From Spirochaetaceae bacterium (lineage in GTDB: Bacteria; Spirochaetota; Spirochaetia; DSM-27196; SLAA01), in the NCBI GenBank assembly GCA_003552985.1, contig PUPD01000100.1, forward strand, positions 1 through 38,417: a DNA stretch of 38,417 nt. The letters are read 5' to 3'. Below, one piece after another: positions 1 to 7,032 of the stretch. Numbering within the stretch: the first letter of the stretch is position 1; every line of letters begins with the position of its first letter. A program made the translations under genes and the position numbers. The notes under the pieces were generated by a model that saw only the letters and a list, made by a program, of their open reading frames with translations, did no database searches and had not been told where the DNA came from.

Positions 1-426
1 ATACTGAACTCATACACCGGACTGATCCTCCCATTGGCGGTCTCAGCTACCGCGACGTTCCTGTTCAAGCAGTATTTCATGACGATACCCGACCAGCTGA
101 TCGAGTCTGCCAAGATCGACGGGGCGAGCGCGATGCGCTTTTTCCGATCGATTTTGGTGCCGATGTCGCGCACTCCGATGGCCTCGCTGGTTGTTATTCA
201 GTTCGTCTACGGGTGGAATCAGTACCTCTGGCCGTTGTTGGTCACCACGCAGCGGCGGTTCTACACGCTGATGATCGGTATTGCGCGCATGCTTGCTACC
301 GGCGACCACCAGGCCGACTGGCACGTAGTTATGGCGATGACGATCCTTTCGATGGTCCCGACGATCATCATCGTGATCGGAATGCAGAAGGCGTTCGTAC
401 GCGGGCTGACCGAGGCCGATAAGTGA
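1..426 (+). CDS. ugpE: ABC transporter permease, UgpE-like (5' end outside window)
   Basis: The reading frame is open from base 1, so the gene begins upstream; 141 C-terminal residues are visible. It is an inner-membrane permease of the MalG/UgpE class for sugars or glycerol phosphate. The EAA loop that contacts the ATPase is clear (ESAKIDGAS near visible residues 35-43, then FFRSILVP). It is followed by the membrane segment with YGWNQYLWPLL and the C-terminal FVRGL, both very close to the E. coli UgpE ending as remembered. The usual partners (UgpA, UgpB, UgpC) are not in the window and should lie upstream. Family is secure; glycerol-3-phosphate or diester as substrate is inferred from similarity only. 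Confidence 0.85.
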   Translation: MLNSYTGLILPLAVSATATFLFKQYFMTIPDQLIESAKIDGASAMRFFRSILVPMSRTPMASLVVIQFVYGWNQYLWPLLVTTQRRFYTLMIGIARMLATGDHQADWHVVMAMTILSMVPTIIIVIGMQKAFVRGLTEADK

Positions 427-503
427 GGCCGACCGATAGCGTGACCTGCGCGCGACGGAATGTTGATGAGCGCCGCGGAGTTTGTAGGTGAACAGAGAGG
501 CCG

Positions 504-878
504 ATGCAGGACCCGGAGCATACGCTTGAGATAACCGAGAACGAGACGCTACTGTTCAGCTCGAGAGCGGGGTGGTTGAAGCCGCTCTACGAGCTCGAAC
601 AGTGGCTCCACAACTCAGGTTATCGGCTCGAAGATCTCGCGGTGGAGGACAAGGTGGTCGGCCGGGCGGCGGCGCTGCTGCTGTGTCGCCTGGGGTTGAG
701 GCGTCTGAGGACCGCGGTGCTCAGCCGGCGAGCGGTGCCGGTGCTGGCGGCGGCCGGCGTGCGTTATCACGCCGAGCTCGAGGTTGCCGAGATCGGATGC
801 GAGACCGAGCAGGTACTCGCCGATTGCGACGATCACGAGGCCGCGTATCGTGAGATCATGCGGCGTTTGGGAAAGTAG
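504..878 (+). CDS. DUF1893 family protein
   Basis: A 124-residue soluble protein with no signal peptide or membrane segment. The core 'VEDKVVGRAAALLL' (about residues 48-61), followed by a segment with Leu/Arg and 'AVPVLAAAGV', matches the DUF1893 family, small alpha/beta proteins related to the cytidine deaminase-like fold and of unknown function. The family usually carries a Cys near the C-terminus; here the only Cys after the core is in 'EIGCETEQ' (near residue 98). It starts 77 bases after the ugpE-like gene and could be in the same transcript. A purine-rich stretch (gagagg) lies just before the ATG. No specific role can be assigned. Confidence 0.7.
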   Translation: MQDPEHTLEITENETLLFSSRAGWLKPLYELEQWLHNSGYRLEDLAVEDKVVGRAAALLLCRLGLRRLRTAVLSRRAVPVLAAAGVRYHAELEVAEIGCETEQVLADCDDHEAAYREIMRRLGK

Positions 879-890
879 TGGTGGCCGCCG

Positions 891-909
891 GTGAGCAAAA
901 CCGGCTCAC
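891..909. terminator. hairpin between convergent genes
   Basis: GTGAGC (891-896) pairs perfectly with GCTCAC (904-909) around a 7-base A-rich loop. It sits at the convergent junction of the DUF1893 gene and the CZB chemoreceptor gene and overlaps the receptor's stop codon. There is no clear T tract, so terminator function is only suggested by position. Confidence 0.25.
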
Positions 910-2660
910 GACGGTTCCGCTTGCACTCCTCGTATGATCTCGTTGATCGTTTCACGGTACTCAATCAGCTGCTTCCAGATCGTATCTAGGGCCTGGTACT
1001 CCTGTTCACGGAGCTCGCGGTTCTGGTCGTGATACGCATCGATCAGACGATTATAGGTCTCGTGGAAGCGATCGTGGAGCTCCGTGAGCGCGGCGAGGGA
1101 GCCGTCATCGGCGCGCTCCTTGGCCATCACCATGATCAGATTACCGAGTGGACAGTCGCTTCCGCGGTTCTTCTCGGGCAGGTTGGCAACCGGCACGCGT
1201 CCGTCAAGCAACAGCCGGGCACCCATCAGCCGTTTCTTGTGGTCGAGAATGACGTGCCGCAGTACCGAGACATAGGTCTCGTGGCTCGTGCCGTCGCCGG
1301 CTTCAAGCCGAAAGTACTTCAACTCTGTCGCCAGCTGCGCCATGTGGCGGTTGCTCGCGGTGCTCATCTCGGCGATGCGCTGCTGGGACGAGCGAATCTC
1401 ATGCGCCGCCGAGCTGAATGCCTCTATGTGCGAAACTGTCTGGTGTGAGACTTCGCGAATCGTGCTCAACGCCTCGTTGACATTCTGAACACCGCGCGTC
1501 ATCTCTTCGGAGCCTGCGCTGATCTCCTGCGATATCCGTCGCAGCGAGCCGACCGCTTGAAGCATCTGATCGGTCCCTGTTGCTACTTCGTCGGTGCTTG
1601 CAGCGATCTCGCCGAATGCGGATACGAAGGTTTCCACCTCGGACTTGATCTGGGTGAATACGCCCCCGGTCTGTACCCCGGCCTCGTGTGCCTGCCGAAT
1701 CCGCTCAACGAATTCCTTGAGCGACTTTGTGATCTGCTGGGTATGGGCGGTTGTGGACTCCGACAGGCTACGGATCTCCTCGGCGACAACAGCAAACCCG
1801 CGGCCGTACTCTCCGGCGTGAGCGGCCTCAATCGCTGCGTTCATCGCCAGCAGATTGGTCTGCGCCGCCACATTGTTGATCACCGAAATCATAGTGAAGA
1901 GCTCGTTCAAACCGGAGGAAACCTCTTCCATGACCGCGGTCATGGCGCGAACGTGCTCACCTCCACGCTCGGTGGTGGTCATCAGAGTTCCGGTCGCTTC
2001 ACGTCGTTCAGTGGCAATCCGGGCTACGCTTGAGATTGAGGCCGACATCTCTTCGACCGCGCTCGAGGTCTGGTCCACAGCCGCCGCATGGGTCGCGATC
2101 TGGTCGCCGAGGTTGGAGATGCCGGCAGTCAGCTGTTCGATCCCGGACGAGCTCTCTTCGATCTGTGTATTCAGCCTGCTCATCTGTTCATCGGTCTGGG
2201 TGGCCCGGTTGCTGATCGTGGCTGTCTGCTGAAGCGAACGGTCGGTCTCTCGGCGGAACTGTTCACTGATCTCCAGGGTTGCGTCGATCAGCTCTTTCAT
2301 CCCCAGCAGAGTGATCTGCATTCCGGCAACCAACCCTTGGTCGAATTGATGTGCCAAGTGAGCGAGCTCCGGCAGGGTCGAGCGTAAACCGGCGCGGGTG
2401 GTAAGGTCTCCGTCGGCGACTGCGTCAATCGTGCGGGCGAGTCGGCGCACCGGGAGTGTCACAGTGCGGGTGAGAAGGAACCGGGTTGCGAGTATCAGCA
2501 CGATGAGCGCCACCGTTCCAACCGCTGCAAACAGAACGCCTGCCTCCTGCGGCAGGTGATAATCGTCGGACAGTCCGAGCAGCATCCCCGCCGCCGCAGC
2601 GGCGACCAGTATAGCCACAAGCGTGACCCGATTCCCGAGCGAAAGCTTTGCGATAGCCAT
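906..2660 (-). CDS. methyl-accepting chemotaxis protein with C-terminal CZB zinc-binding domain
   Basis: A 584-residue chemoreceptor. Two membrane helices (about 12-30 and 40-63) are separated by only about ten residues, so there is essentially no periplasmic ligand domain. A HAMP domain (about 64-115) and the methyl-accepting coiled coil follow; the conserved hairpin tip [22 protein letters not shown] lies at about 262-283. Residues about 467-540 form a chemoreceptor zinc-binding (CZB) domain with the expected ligands His474, Cys503 (in CPLG), His529 and His533 (HDRFH). Sensing is therefore probably cytoplasmic, by zinc or zinc-thiolate redox (inference from the CZB family). GGAG lies about 14 bases before the ATG. 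The gene is divergent from the NikR-like/zinc transporter operon and shares its control region. Confidence 0.92.
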   Translation of the reverse strand: MAIAKLSLGNRVTLVAILVAAAAAGMLLGLSDDYHLPQEAGVLFAAVGTVALIVLILATRFLLTRTVTLPVRRLARTIDAVADGDLTTRAGLRSTLPELAHLAHQFDQGLVAGMQITLLGMKELIDATLEISEQFRRETDRSLQQTATISNRATQTDEQMSRLNTQIEESSSGIEQLTAGISNLGDQIATHAAAVDQTSSAVEEMSASISSVARIATERREATGTLMTTTERGGEHVRAMTAVMEEVSSGLNELFTMISVINNVAAQTNLLAMNAAIEAAHAGEYGRGFAVVAEEIRSLSESTTAHTQQITKSLKEFVERIRQAHEAGVQTGGVFTQIKSEVETFVSAFGEIAASTDEVATGTDQMLQAVGSLRRISQEISAGSEEMTRGVQNVNEALSTIREVSHQTVSHIEAFSSAAHEIRSSQQRIAEMSTASNRHMAQLATELKYFRLEAGDGTSHETYVSVLRHVILDHKKRLMGARLLLDGRVPVANLPEKNRGSDCPLGNLIMVMAKERADDGSLAALTELHDRFHETYNRLIDAYHDQNRELREQEYQALDTIWKQLIEYRETINEIIRGVQAEPS

Positions 2661-2701
2661 TCTGTTTATTGCTCCAATCGAAGGTTTGGTTGTATTCGGG
2701 T

Positions 2702-2713
2702 GGTATCATACCA
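2702..2713 (-). promoter_or_regulatory. extended -10 promoter of the CZB chemoreceptor gene, inside a small palindrome
   Basis: On the minus strand TGG-TATGAT (2713-2705) is an extended -10 element (TGn plus 5 of 6 TATAAT bases). It gives a leader of about 35 bases that carries the GGAG ribosome site. The same bases form an 11-bp perfect palindrome GGTATCATACC (2702-2712). There is no good -35, which fits an extended -10 promoter. Not tested experimentally. Confidence 0.45.
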
Positions 2714-2721
2714 TTATCCCG

Positions 2722-2749
2722 GTAGCATGAGATATTAAATTCGTGCTAC
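2722..2749. promoter_or_regulatory. candidate operator of the NikR-like repressor: GTAGCA-N16-TGCTAC
   Basis: GTAGCA (2722-2727) and TGCTAC (2744-2749) are perfect inverted repeats separated by exactly 16 bases; two of the next three inner positions also pair. The classical E. coli NikR operator is GTATGA-N16-TCATAC, so spacing and general shape match while the half-site differs. The right arm overlaps an extended -10 element for the plus strand (TGC-TACTAT, 2744-2752), and the left arm lies just upstream of the divergent chemoreceptor promoter. A bound repressor would cover the operon promoter and could affect both genes. Confidence 0.6.
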
Positions 2750-2752
2750 TAT
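2744..2752 (+). promoter_or_regulatory. extended -10 promoter of the nikR-like/znu operon
   Basis: TGC-TACTAT fits the extended -10 pattern (4 of 6 bases of TATAAT) and would start transcription near 2759, about 29 bases before the ATG at 2788. It overlaps the right half-site of the inverted repeat at 2722-2749, as expected for repression by steric block. Confidence 0.4.
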
Positions 2753-2787
2753 GCCGCAGGGTGCCCCTATAGGCGCAGGTGAACCAT

Positions 2788-3216
2788 ATGAGTGAGATAG
2801 TACGTTTCGGGGTTTCGATGGAAAAACCGCTGGTCGAGATGCTGGACCGTCTGACAGTCGCCGAGGGCTACAGCAACCGTTCCGAGACCATCCGCTCGCT
2901 TGTCCGTCAGGAGGTTATCCGCAGCGGTCGGGAGAAAGACAGGCAACAGGTTGCGGGGGTGGTTACTCTGGTCTACCGCTACGGGACCAGGCTTCGACGG
3001 GTCTCCACCACCGGATACCGATCGCTCCGCGTCGCCGCCAACATGCAGCTGCATTTGGATGACGAGATCTGTTTGAACCTCTTGATCCTCACCGGCGACG
3101 GCAGCGAGCTGCACGCCTGGGCGAGTAATCTCATCGGACAACGCGGGGTGGTCGGCAAACTGAGTATCACCGCAACGGAGGACCTGTACCGTGAGCTCTC
3201 CAGCGTTTCTCACTGA
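2788..3216 (+). CDS. NikR-family metal-responsive repressor with altered metal site
   Basis: A 142-residue regulator: N-terminal ribbon-helix-helix (about 1-45, with GYSNRSETIRSLVR) and a C-terminal ACT-like metal-binding domain (about 55-140, with GQRGVVGKLSI). The ATG at 2788 is chosen because AGGTGA lies five bases before it; a GTG nine bases upstream is possible. Aligned with E. coli NikR ligands His76, His87, His89 and Cys95, this protein has Gly, Gln, His and Cys, and the poly-His loop is lost. Square-planar nickel binding as in NikR is therefore unlikely. The gene overlaps the start of the zinc-type ABC ATPase by 26 bases, so it probably represses a zinc or manganese uptake operon (inference from context). 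Confidence 0.85.
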   Translation: MSEIVRFGVSMEKPLVEMLDRLTVAEGYSNRSETIRSLVRQEVIRSGREKDRQQVAGVVTLVYRYGTRLRRVSTTGYRSLRVAANMQLHLDDEICLNLLILTGDGSELHAWASNLIGQRGVVGKLSITATEDLYRELSSVSH

Positions 3217-3904
3217 TCTGACGGTCACTCCGCACAACGAGGACGCCGTCACGCTGGATGGGGTAAGCGCCGGTTATGGTGAAGGGCCGGTGCTGACCGA
3301 TCTCTCGCTGCGCATACACTGCGGCAAGCTGGTGGGCTTGCTTGGGCCTAACGGCGCGGGCAAGACAACCGTGCTGCGGATCGCGATGGGATTGCTGGTG
3401 CCGACAGCGGGTCAAGTTGCGGTGCTCGGACGACGGCTCGATAGCGCGACCGACCGCAGTTGGGTGAGGTTGCGCATCGGGTACGTTCCGCAAGTGCAAG
3501 CTCCGCCGGCATTGCCGATCACGGTGGCCGATTCGGTGCTGCTCGGTCGCTGGGGATGTTCGTTCCGGTTCCTGCGGCGGCCATCGCGCGAAGACCGCGC
3601 GCTGGTACGCGAGACGCTCGGACTGGTTGGGATGGGCGAGCTGGCCGCGCGTGACCTCGCTGCATTGTCCGGTGGACAGCGCCAGCGCGCGGCACTTGCC
3701 CGGGCGTTGGCGCGCCGACCGCGGCTGCTGCTGATGGACGAGCCCACGACATATCTGGATCAGGAGGCCCAGCGCGATTTGGTGCAGCTGATCGAGCGCC
3801 TGCATGCCCAGCTGAACATAACTACCGTGGTGGTGACGCATGGCCGCGAAGCGGGCTGGAGGTTCGACCGAGAGATACACCTCACCAACGGCGGTGCCGC
3901 ATGA
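3191..3904 (+). CDS. znuC: metal ABC transporter ATPase, ZnuC-like
   Basis: A 237-residue ATP-binding subunit of a zinc/manganese-type importer. Visible motifs are Walker A GPNGAGKT (about 52-59), signature LSGGQRQR, Walker B LLLMDEP and the switch-loop His in VVVTHGR. The GTG start is supported by GGAGGA seven bases upstream, although it lies inside the end of the repressor gene in another frame. Its stop overlaps the start of the permease gene by four bases (ATGA), so it is translationally coupled. The substrate is inferred from the neighbouring permease and cluster A-I binding protein. Confidence 0.85.
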   Translation: MSSPAFLTDLTVTPHNEDAVTLDGVSAGYGEGPVLTDLSLRIHCGKLVGLLGPNGAGKTTVLRIAMGLLVPTAGQVAVLGRRLDSATDRSWVRLRIGYVPQVQAPPALPITVADSVLLGRWGCSFRFLRRPSREDRALVRETLGLVGMGELAARDLAALSGGQRQRAALARALARRPRLLLMDEPTTYLDQEAQRDLVQLIERLHAQLNITTVVVTHGREAGWRFDREIHLTNGGAA

Positions 3905-4710
3905 GCGCGTTGATCGATATGCTCGCGATTCCGGTCATCCGCAACGCGTTCATCGGAATGCTGGTAGCCGGCGCCACGCTATCCACCCTGGGCGTAGTGA
4001 TCGTGTCGCTCCATCTCATGGCACTGCGGTTCACGTTGATGCACGTGGGGCTCCTGGGAGCGGCGGCCGGCATGAGTCTGGGGTTTTCGGCGACCGCCGG
4101 CGCTTTTGTGCTGGTGCCGGTAGCTTCGGTGATGATGGGAATGCTCGGCCAGCGGTTTCGGATCTCGGCGAGCTCTATGACGGGGTTCTTTATGACCGGG
4201 TCGCTTGCCGGCGCGTTTCTGCTGTTGGCGCGAGCCGGGGTGCCGGCGATGGACGTGTTCGGGATCTTCGCCGGAAACATCCTGATGCTGCGCCGGCTCG
4301 ACGTCGTTCTGGTCGTGGTGCTGGGGCTTGCAGTGGTGCTCGCGTTCGTAATTGGGTACCGCGAGATTCAGGCGGTGCTGCTTGACCGTGACCTGGCGCT
4401 GTCACTGGGTGTGCCGGTGCAGGCGGTCGTTGCAGGCCTGTTTCTCTTGCTGGGAGCGGCCGTTGCGCTGGCGCTCCGTTTGGTCGGTGCCCTGCTCGTG
4501 GATGCGATCATCCTGCTCCCCGGCATGGCGGCGCTGCGATTTGCGCGCGGCTTCGGCTCGGCGCTGGTACTCTCGTCGGTGTTCGGCGTGATCGCCTGCG
4601 CCGGCGGGTTTTTGGTCGCCGTGCGTTTCAATCTGCCGATCGGCGCGAGCTCGGCGGCCGTCTCGAGCGCCATTCTCGGCCTCTCGGCCGTGGTGACGCG
4701 CGGGAGATGA
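3901..4710 (+). CDS. znuB: metal ABC transporter permease, ZnuB-like
   Basis: A 269-residue hydrophobic protein with about eight membrane segments, typical in length for the ZnuB/TroC family of zinc, manganese or iron permeases. The family region 'GALLVDAIILLPGMAALRFARGF' (about 197-219) is the familiar 'vGaLLv.A.LilPaatA' stretch. It lies between the ATPase and binding-protein genes, overlapping the former by four bases. Metal specificity cannot be read from the permease. Confidence 0.85.
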   Translation: MSALIDMLAIPVIRNAFIGMLVAGATLSTLGVVIVSLHLMALRFTLMHVGLLGAAAGMSLGFSATAGAFVLVPVASVMMGMLGQRFRISASSMTGFFMTGSLAGAFLLLARAGVPAMDVFGIFAGNILMLRRLDVVLVVVLGLAVVLAFVIGYREIQAVLLDRDLALSLGVPVQAVVAGLFLLLGAAVALALRLVGALLVDAIILLPGMAALRFARGFGSALVLSSVFGVIACAGGFLVAVRFNLPIGASSAAVSSAILGLSAVVTRGR

Positions 4711-4742
4711 TCCGATCTTTCAGCGAAGTGAGGAGGAGAGGT

Positions 4743-5558
4743 ATGACGACGAGTAACGGTCTCACATCGGGTTATGATACCGGGTGTTCCGGAGTCCGGA
4801 GGCGGTACGGCCGATATTTGCTGGCGACACTGATGGTTGTGCTCCTGGGCATGGGGCTCGCGACAGAGGAAGCGGCCGCCGGCGAGAACACCCGAGTTGT
4901 CGCGGCCACCGCATGGGTAGGTGCGATGGCGGAAGCAGCCGGTGTCGAGGAAGTGCGCGTGTTGGCACCGGCGGAGTTGCGCCATCCTCCGGAGTATGAC
5001 TTTGCGCCCCGTGACGTCGGGTTTGCGGCTGAGGCCGATCTGCTGATCTGGGCCGGATACGAGGGTTTCATGGAGAACCTCTTCGAGGCGGCCAACATTT
5101 CCGAGGACCGTATTCTTCGCATCAGGACAAGCAATGTGCCGCCGCTTATGGCCGAAGCGGTAGAAACGATCGCCGCGGAGCTGGGTACCGAAGATCAGTT
5201 TCTGCAATGGAAGCGCAAGCTCGATCAGCTTGCCGAGGAGCTTCTGAGCGCGGCCGACGCCGCCGGCGTTGCGGATACTCCGGTCGCGGCTCACTTCCAC
5301 CAACGCGGGTTCGCCGAATGGCTCGGTTTCGAGGTGGTGGCCGAGTTCGGCCCTGCCGAGATGACACCAGGGGAGCTGGCTTCGATTCTGGCTGCGGAGC
5401 CGGAGTTGATCATAGACAACTGGCACATTCCGCACGGACAGCCGCTGCGTGGTGATGGGCGCCGGTACACGATGCTGATCAACTTTCCGGGCAGCCACGG
5501 CACCTCGAGCCTCTTCGACGTCTTACGCTACAACGCTGAGCAGCTCGAGCTGTTCTGA
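4743..5558 (+). CDS. metal-binding periplasmic protein of the zinc ABC transporter, reduced ZnuA-like
   Basis: A 271-residue cluster A-I solute-binding protein. An in-frame ATG at 4707 overlaps the permease stop, but the ATG at 4743 follows a strong ribosome site (GGAGGAGAGGT) and is preferred. Signal peptide: RRR around 19-21, hydrophobic stretch about 25-41, likely cut near AAA-GEN. Candidate metal ligands are His81 (in RHPPEYD, at the usual DPHTYE position), His184 or His186 (AHFHQRGF), and the His/Asp residues in 'DNWHIPHG'. The second canonical His motif (DPHxW) is missing and that region is shortened, so the metal site differs from ZnuA/TroA. Last gene of the operon. Confidence 0.75.
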   Translation: MTTSNGLTSGYDTGCSGVRRRYGRYLLATLMVVLLGMGLATEEAAAGENTRVVAATAWVGAMAEAAGVEEVRVLAPAELRHPPEYDFAPRDVGFAAEADLLIWAGYEGFMENLFEAANISEDRILRIRTSNVPPLMAEAVETIAAELGTEDQFLQWKRKLDQLAEELLSAADAAGVADTPVAAHFHQRGFAEWLGFEVVAEFGPAEMTPGELASILAAEPELIIDNWHIPHGQPLRGDGRRYTMLINFPGSHGTSSLFDVLRYNAEQLELF

Positions 5559-5566
5559 ACGGCTTA

Positions 5567-6772
5567 CTAGATCTGGAGGTCAATCAGCTCCACGCTGATG
5601 ATCTCATCCTCGCGCTCGCGCATGCGGGCGAGCATCTCCTCGGTTGGCTTATCGTCGAGCTGTATGATGCAGCACGCAGTCTTGCGTCCGTCGAAGATTA
5701 CGTTCTCGATTTCCTCGGCGTTGATTGAACCGTCCTTGATGATCGTCATCACGTTGGCGAGAACCCCCGGCCGGTCGTAATGGCGTACGATCAGCTGCCA
5801 GCGAGCCTCGGTGAAGAGACAGCGGTTGACCCAGTTGCTTACGCGGCCCGAGCGCTTGTACTCGAGGACGATCTCGACCGTTTCGTCGGCCACCGCATTC
5901 TGCGCCTGCTGAGTAGAGGCTCCGATGTGGTGGGTGATATAAGCGTCGGCCATCGAGCTCCACTGTGTTTCCACCGTGCCGGCTTTGCCTTCAGGCTCCT
6001 CCCGGAACACGTCAAGCCCTACGCGCAGTTTTCCGTCCTGGACCGCTTTGAGCAACGCGTCCTCGTCCACGACCTCGGCCCGCGCCGTATTGATCAGAAT
6101 CGTTCCGGGGCGCATGCGGTCGATCAGATCGGCCGAAATCAGACCGCGGGTATCGTCGTTGAGGGCCAGATGGATTGAAAGGATGTCGCAGCGCTCAACT
6201 AGGTCTTCCAGCGCGTCACAGTAGCGCACCCCAAGCTCGGAAGCGCGCTCGGCGCTGAGTGAGCGTGACCAGGCTTCAACCTGCAGGCCGCAGGCCTGCG
6301 CCCGCTTGATCAGCTCGATCCCAATTTGGCCCACCCCCACAACGCCGAGGCGCTTGCCGTAGACCCCCTCCGCTTTGGAGTACTCGGCCTTGTTCCAGGC
6401 CCCGGCGCGCAGATCGATTACGTTGTCGGCGATTCGCCGGTCAAGGGCGAGGATCAAACCAAGCGCCAACTCGGCAACCGCGATCGAGTTCTTACCGGGG
6501 CAGTTAGCGACGTACACACCGCGCTCGCTCGCAGTTCTGACGTCGATGGTGTTGACTCCGGCGCCGGCTCGAATGACCAGGCTCAAAGCGGTGCCTGCGG
6601 TAATACAGGCGGAGGTCACCCGCGTGGAGCGGACTATCAGCACGCTGGAGTCGCCGACTGCGCTCGGCAGCTGATCGGCGGTAAGTTTCGGCTCGTAACG
6701 CACCTCTGTGGCGATACTGCGCAGCCGCTCGACGGCGTGTTCGGGAAAACTATCGGCTATTAGGACTCTCAT
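5567..6772 (-). CDS. serA: D-3-phosphoglycerate dehydrogenase with C-terminal ACT domain
   Basis: A 401-residue NAD-dependent 2-hydroxyacid dehydrogenase that would oxidise 3-phosphoglycerate to 3-phosphohydroxypyruvate, the first step of serine synthesis. The NAD-binding glycines are in GVGQIG (about 146-151). The catalytic Arg231 (NTARAE), Glu259 (FREEP) and His282 (HHIGAST) are all present. An ACT domain at about 330-401 suggests feedback control by an amino acid, usually serine. The length fits short-form SerA, without the extra ASB domain. The ATG is preceded by GGAGGTGAT and by a strong promoter. It is convergent with the metal-binding protein gene. Confidence 0.9.
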   Translation of the reverse strand: MRVLIADSFPEHAVERLRSIATEVRYEPKLTADQLPSAVGDSSVLIVRSTRVTSACITAGTALSLVIRAGAGVNTIDVRTASERGVYVANCPGKNSIAVAELALGLILALDRRIADNVIDLRAGAWNKAEYSKAEGVYGKRLGVVGVGQIGIELIKRAQACGLQVEAWSRSLSAERASELGVRYCDALEDLVERCDILSIHLALNDDTRGLISADLIDRMRPGTILINTARAEVVDEDALLKAVQDGKLRVGLDVFREEPEGKAGTVETQWSSMADAYITHHIGASTQQAQNAVADETVEIVLEYKRSGRVSNWVNRCLFTEARWQLIVRHYDRPGVLANVMTIIKDGSINAEEIENVIFDGRKTACCIIQLDDKPTEEMLARMREREDEIISVELIDLQI

Positions 6773-6802
6773 CCGATCACCTCCGGCTTGTACTGTGCTG
6801 TC

Positions 6803-6830
6803 AGTATAGAACGCATCTGCCGCCTGTCAA
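6803..6830 (-). promoter_or_regulatory. sigma-70-type promoter of serA
   Basis: On the minus strand TTGACA (6830-6825) is a perfect -35, followed by a 16-base spacer and TATACT (6808-6803), 5 of 6 for the -10. Predicted start near 6796, giving a leader of about 24 bases with a strong Shine-Dalgarno sequence. Confidence 0.7.
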
Positions 6831-7032
6831 GCTCCTGAGGATGCGGGTCGCCGGTTTCGCTTCGCTGGGAAAAGGGGCGAACGGGTGACGGGATTATGGC
6901 CGTGCAGGCCCGCTTGATATAGTCCGAGGTGTCAATGGGCTGCCCTCGCGCAGCACAATGCCGGCTGTCTCGCCTCCGGCATACGGCTCGCTCACGCAGA
7001 CGCTGCGGTGGAAAGGTAATCATCGAAAGCTA

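Noticed and set aside
3167-3880. Long minus-strand reading frame opposite the ATPase gene
   Set aside because: The plus strand encodes a complete ABC ATPase with all motifs; the antisense frame has no recognisable motif and reflects G+C-rich codon shadowing.
4368-5498. 376-residue minus-strand reading frame opposite the permease and binding-protein genes
   Set aside because: It spans two real genes in an operon, has no domain signature, and is rich in Arg/His as antisense frames in G+C-rich DNA usually are.
2788-5558. Nickel uptake operon (nikR followed by nickel transporter)
   Set aside because: The permease and binding protein belong to the zinc/manganese cluster A-I type rather than NikABCDE or CbiMNQO, and the regulator lacks two of four nickel ligands.
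6831-7032. Riboswitch or small RNA in the gap between serA and the decayed kinase
   Set aside because: No conserved riboswitch core or terminator-like hairpin was seen; only the serA promoter at the left end is supported.
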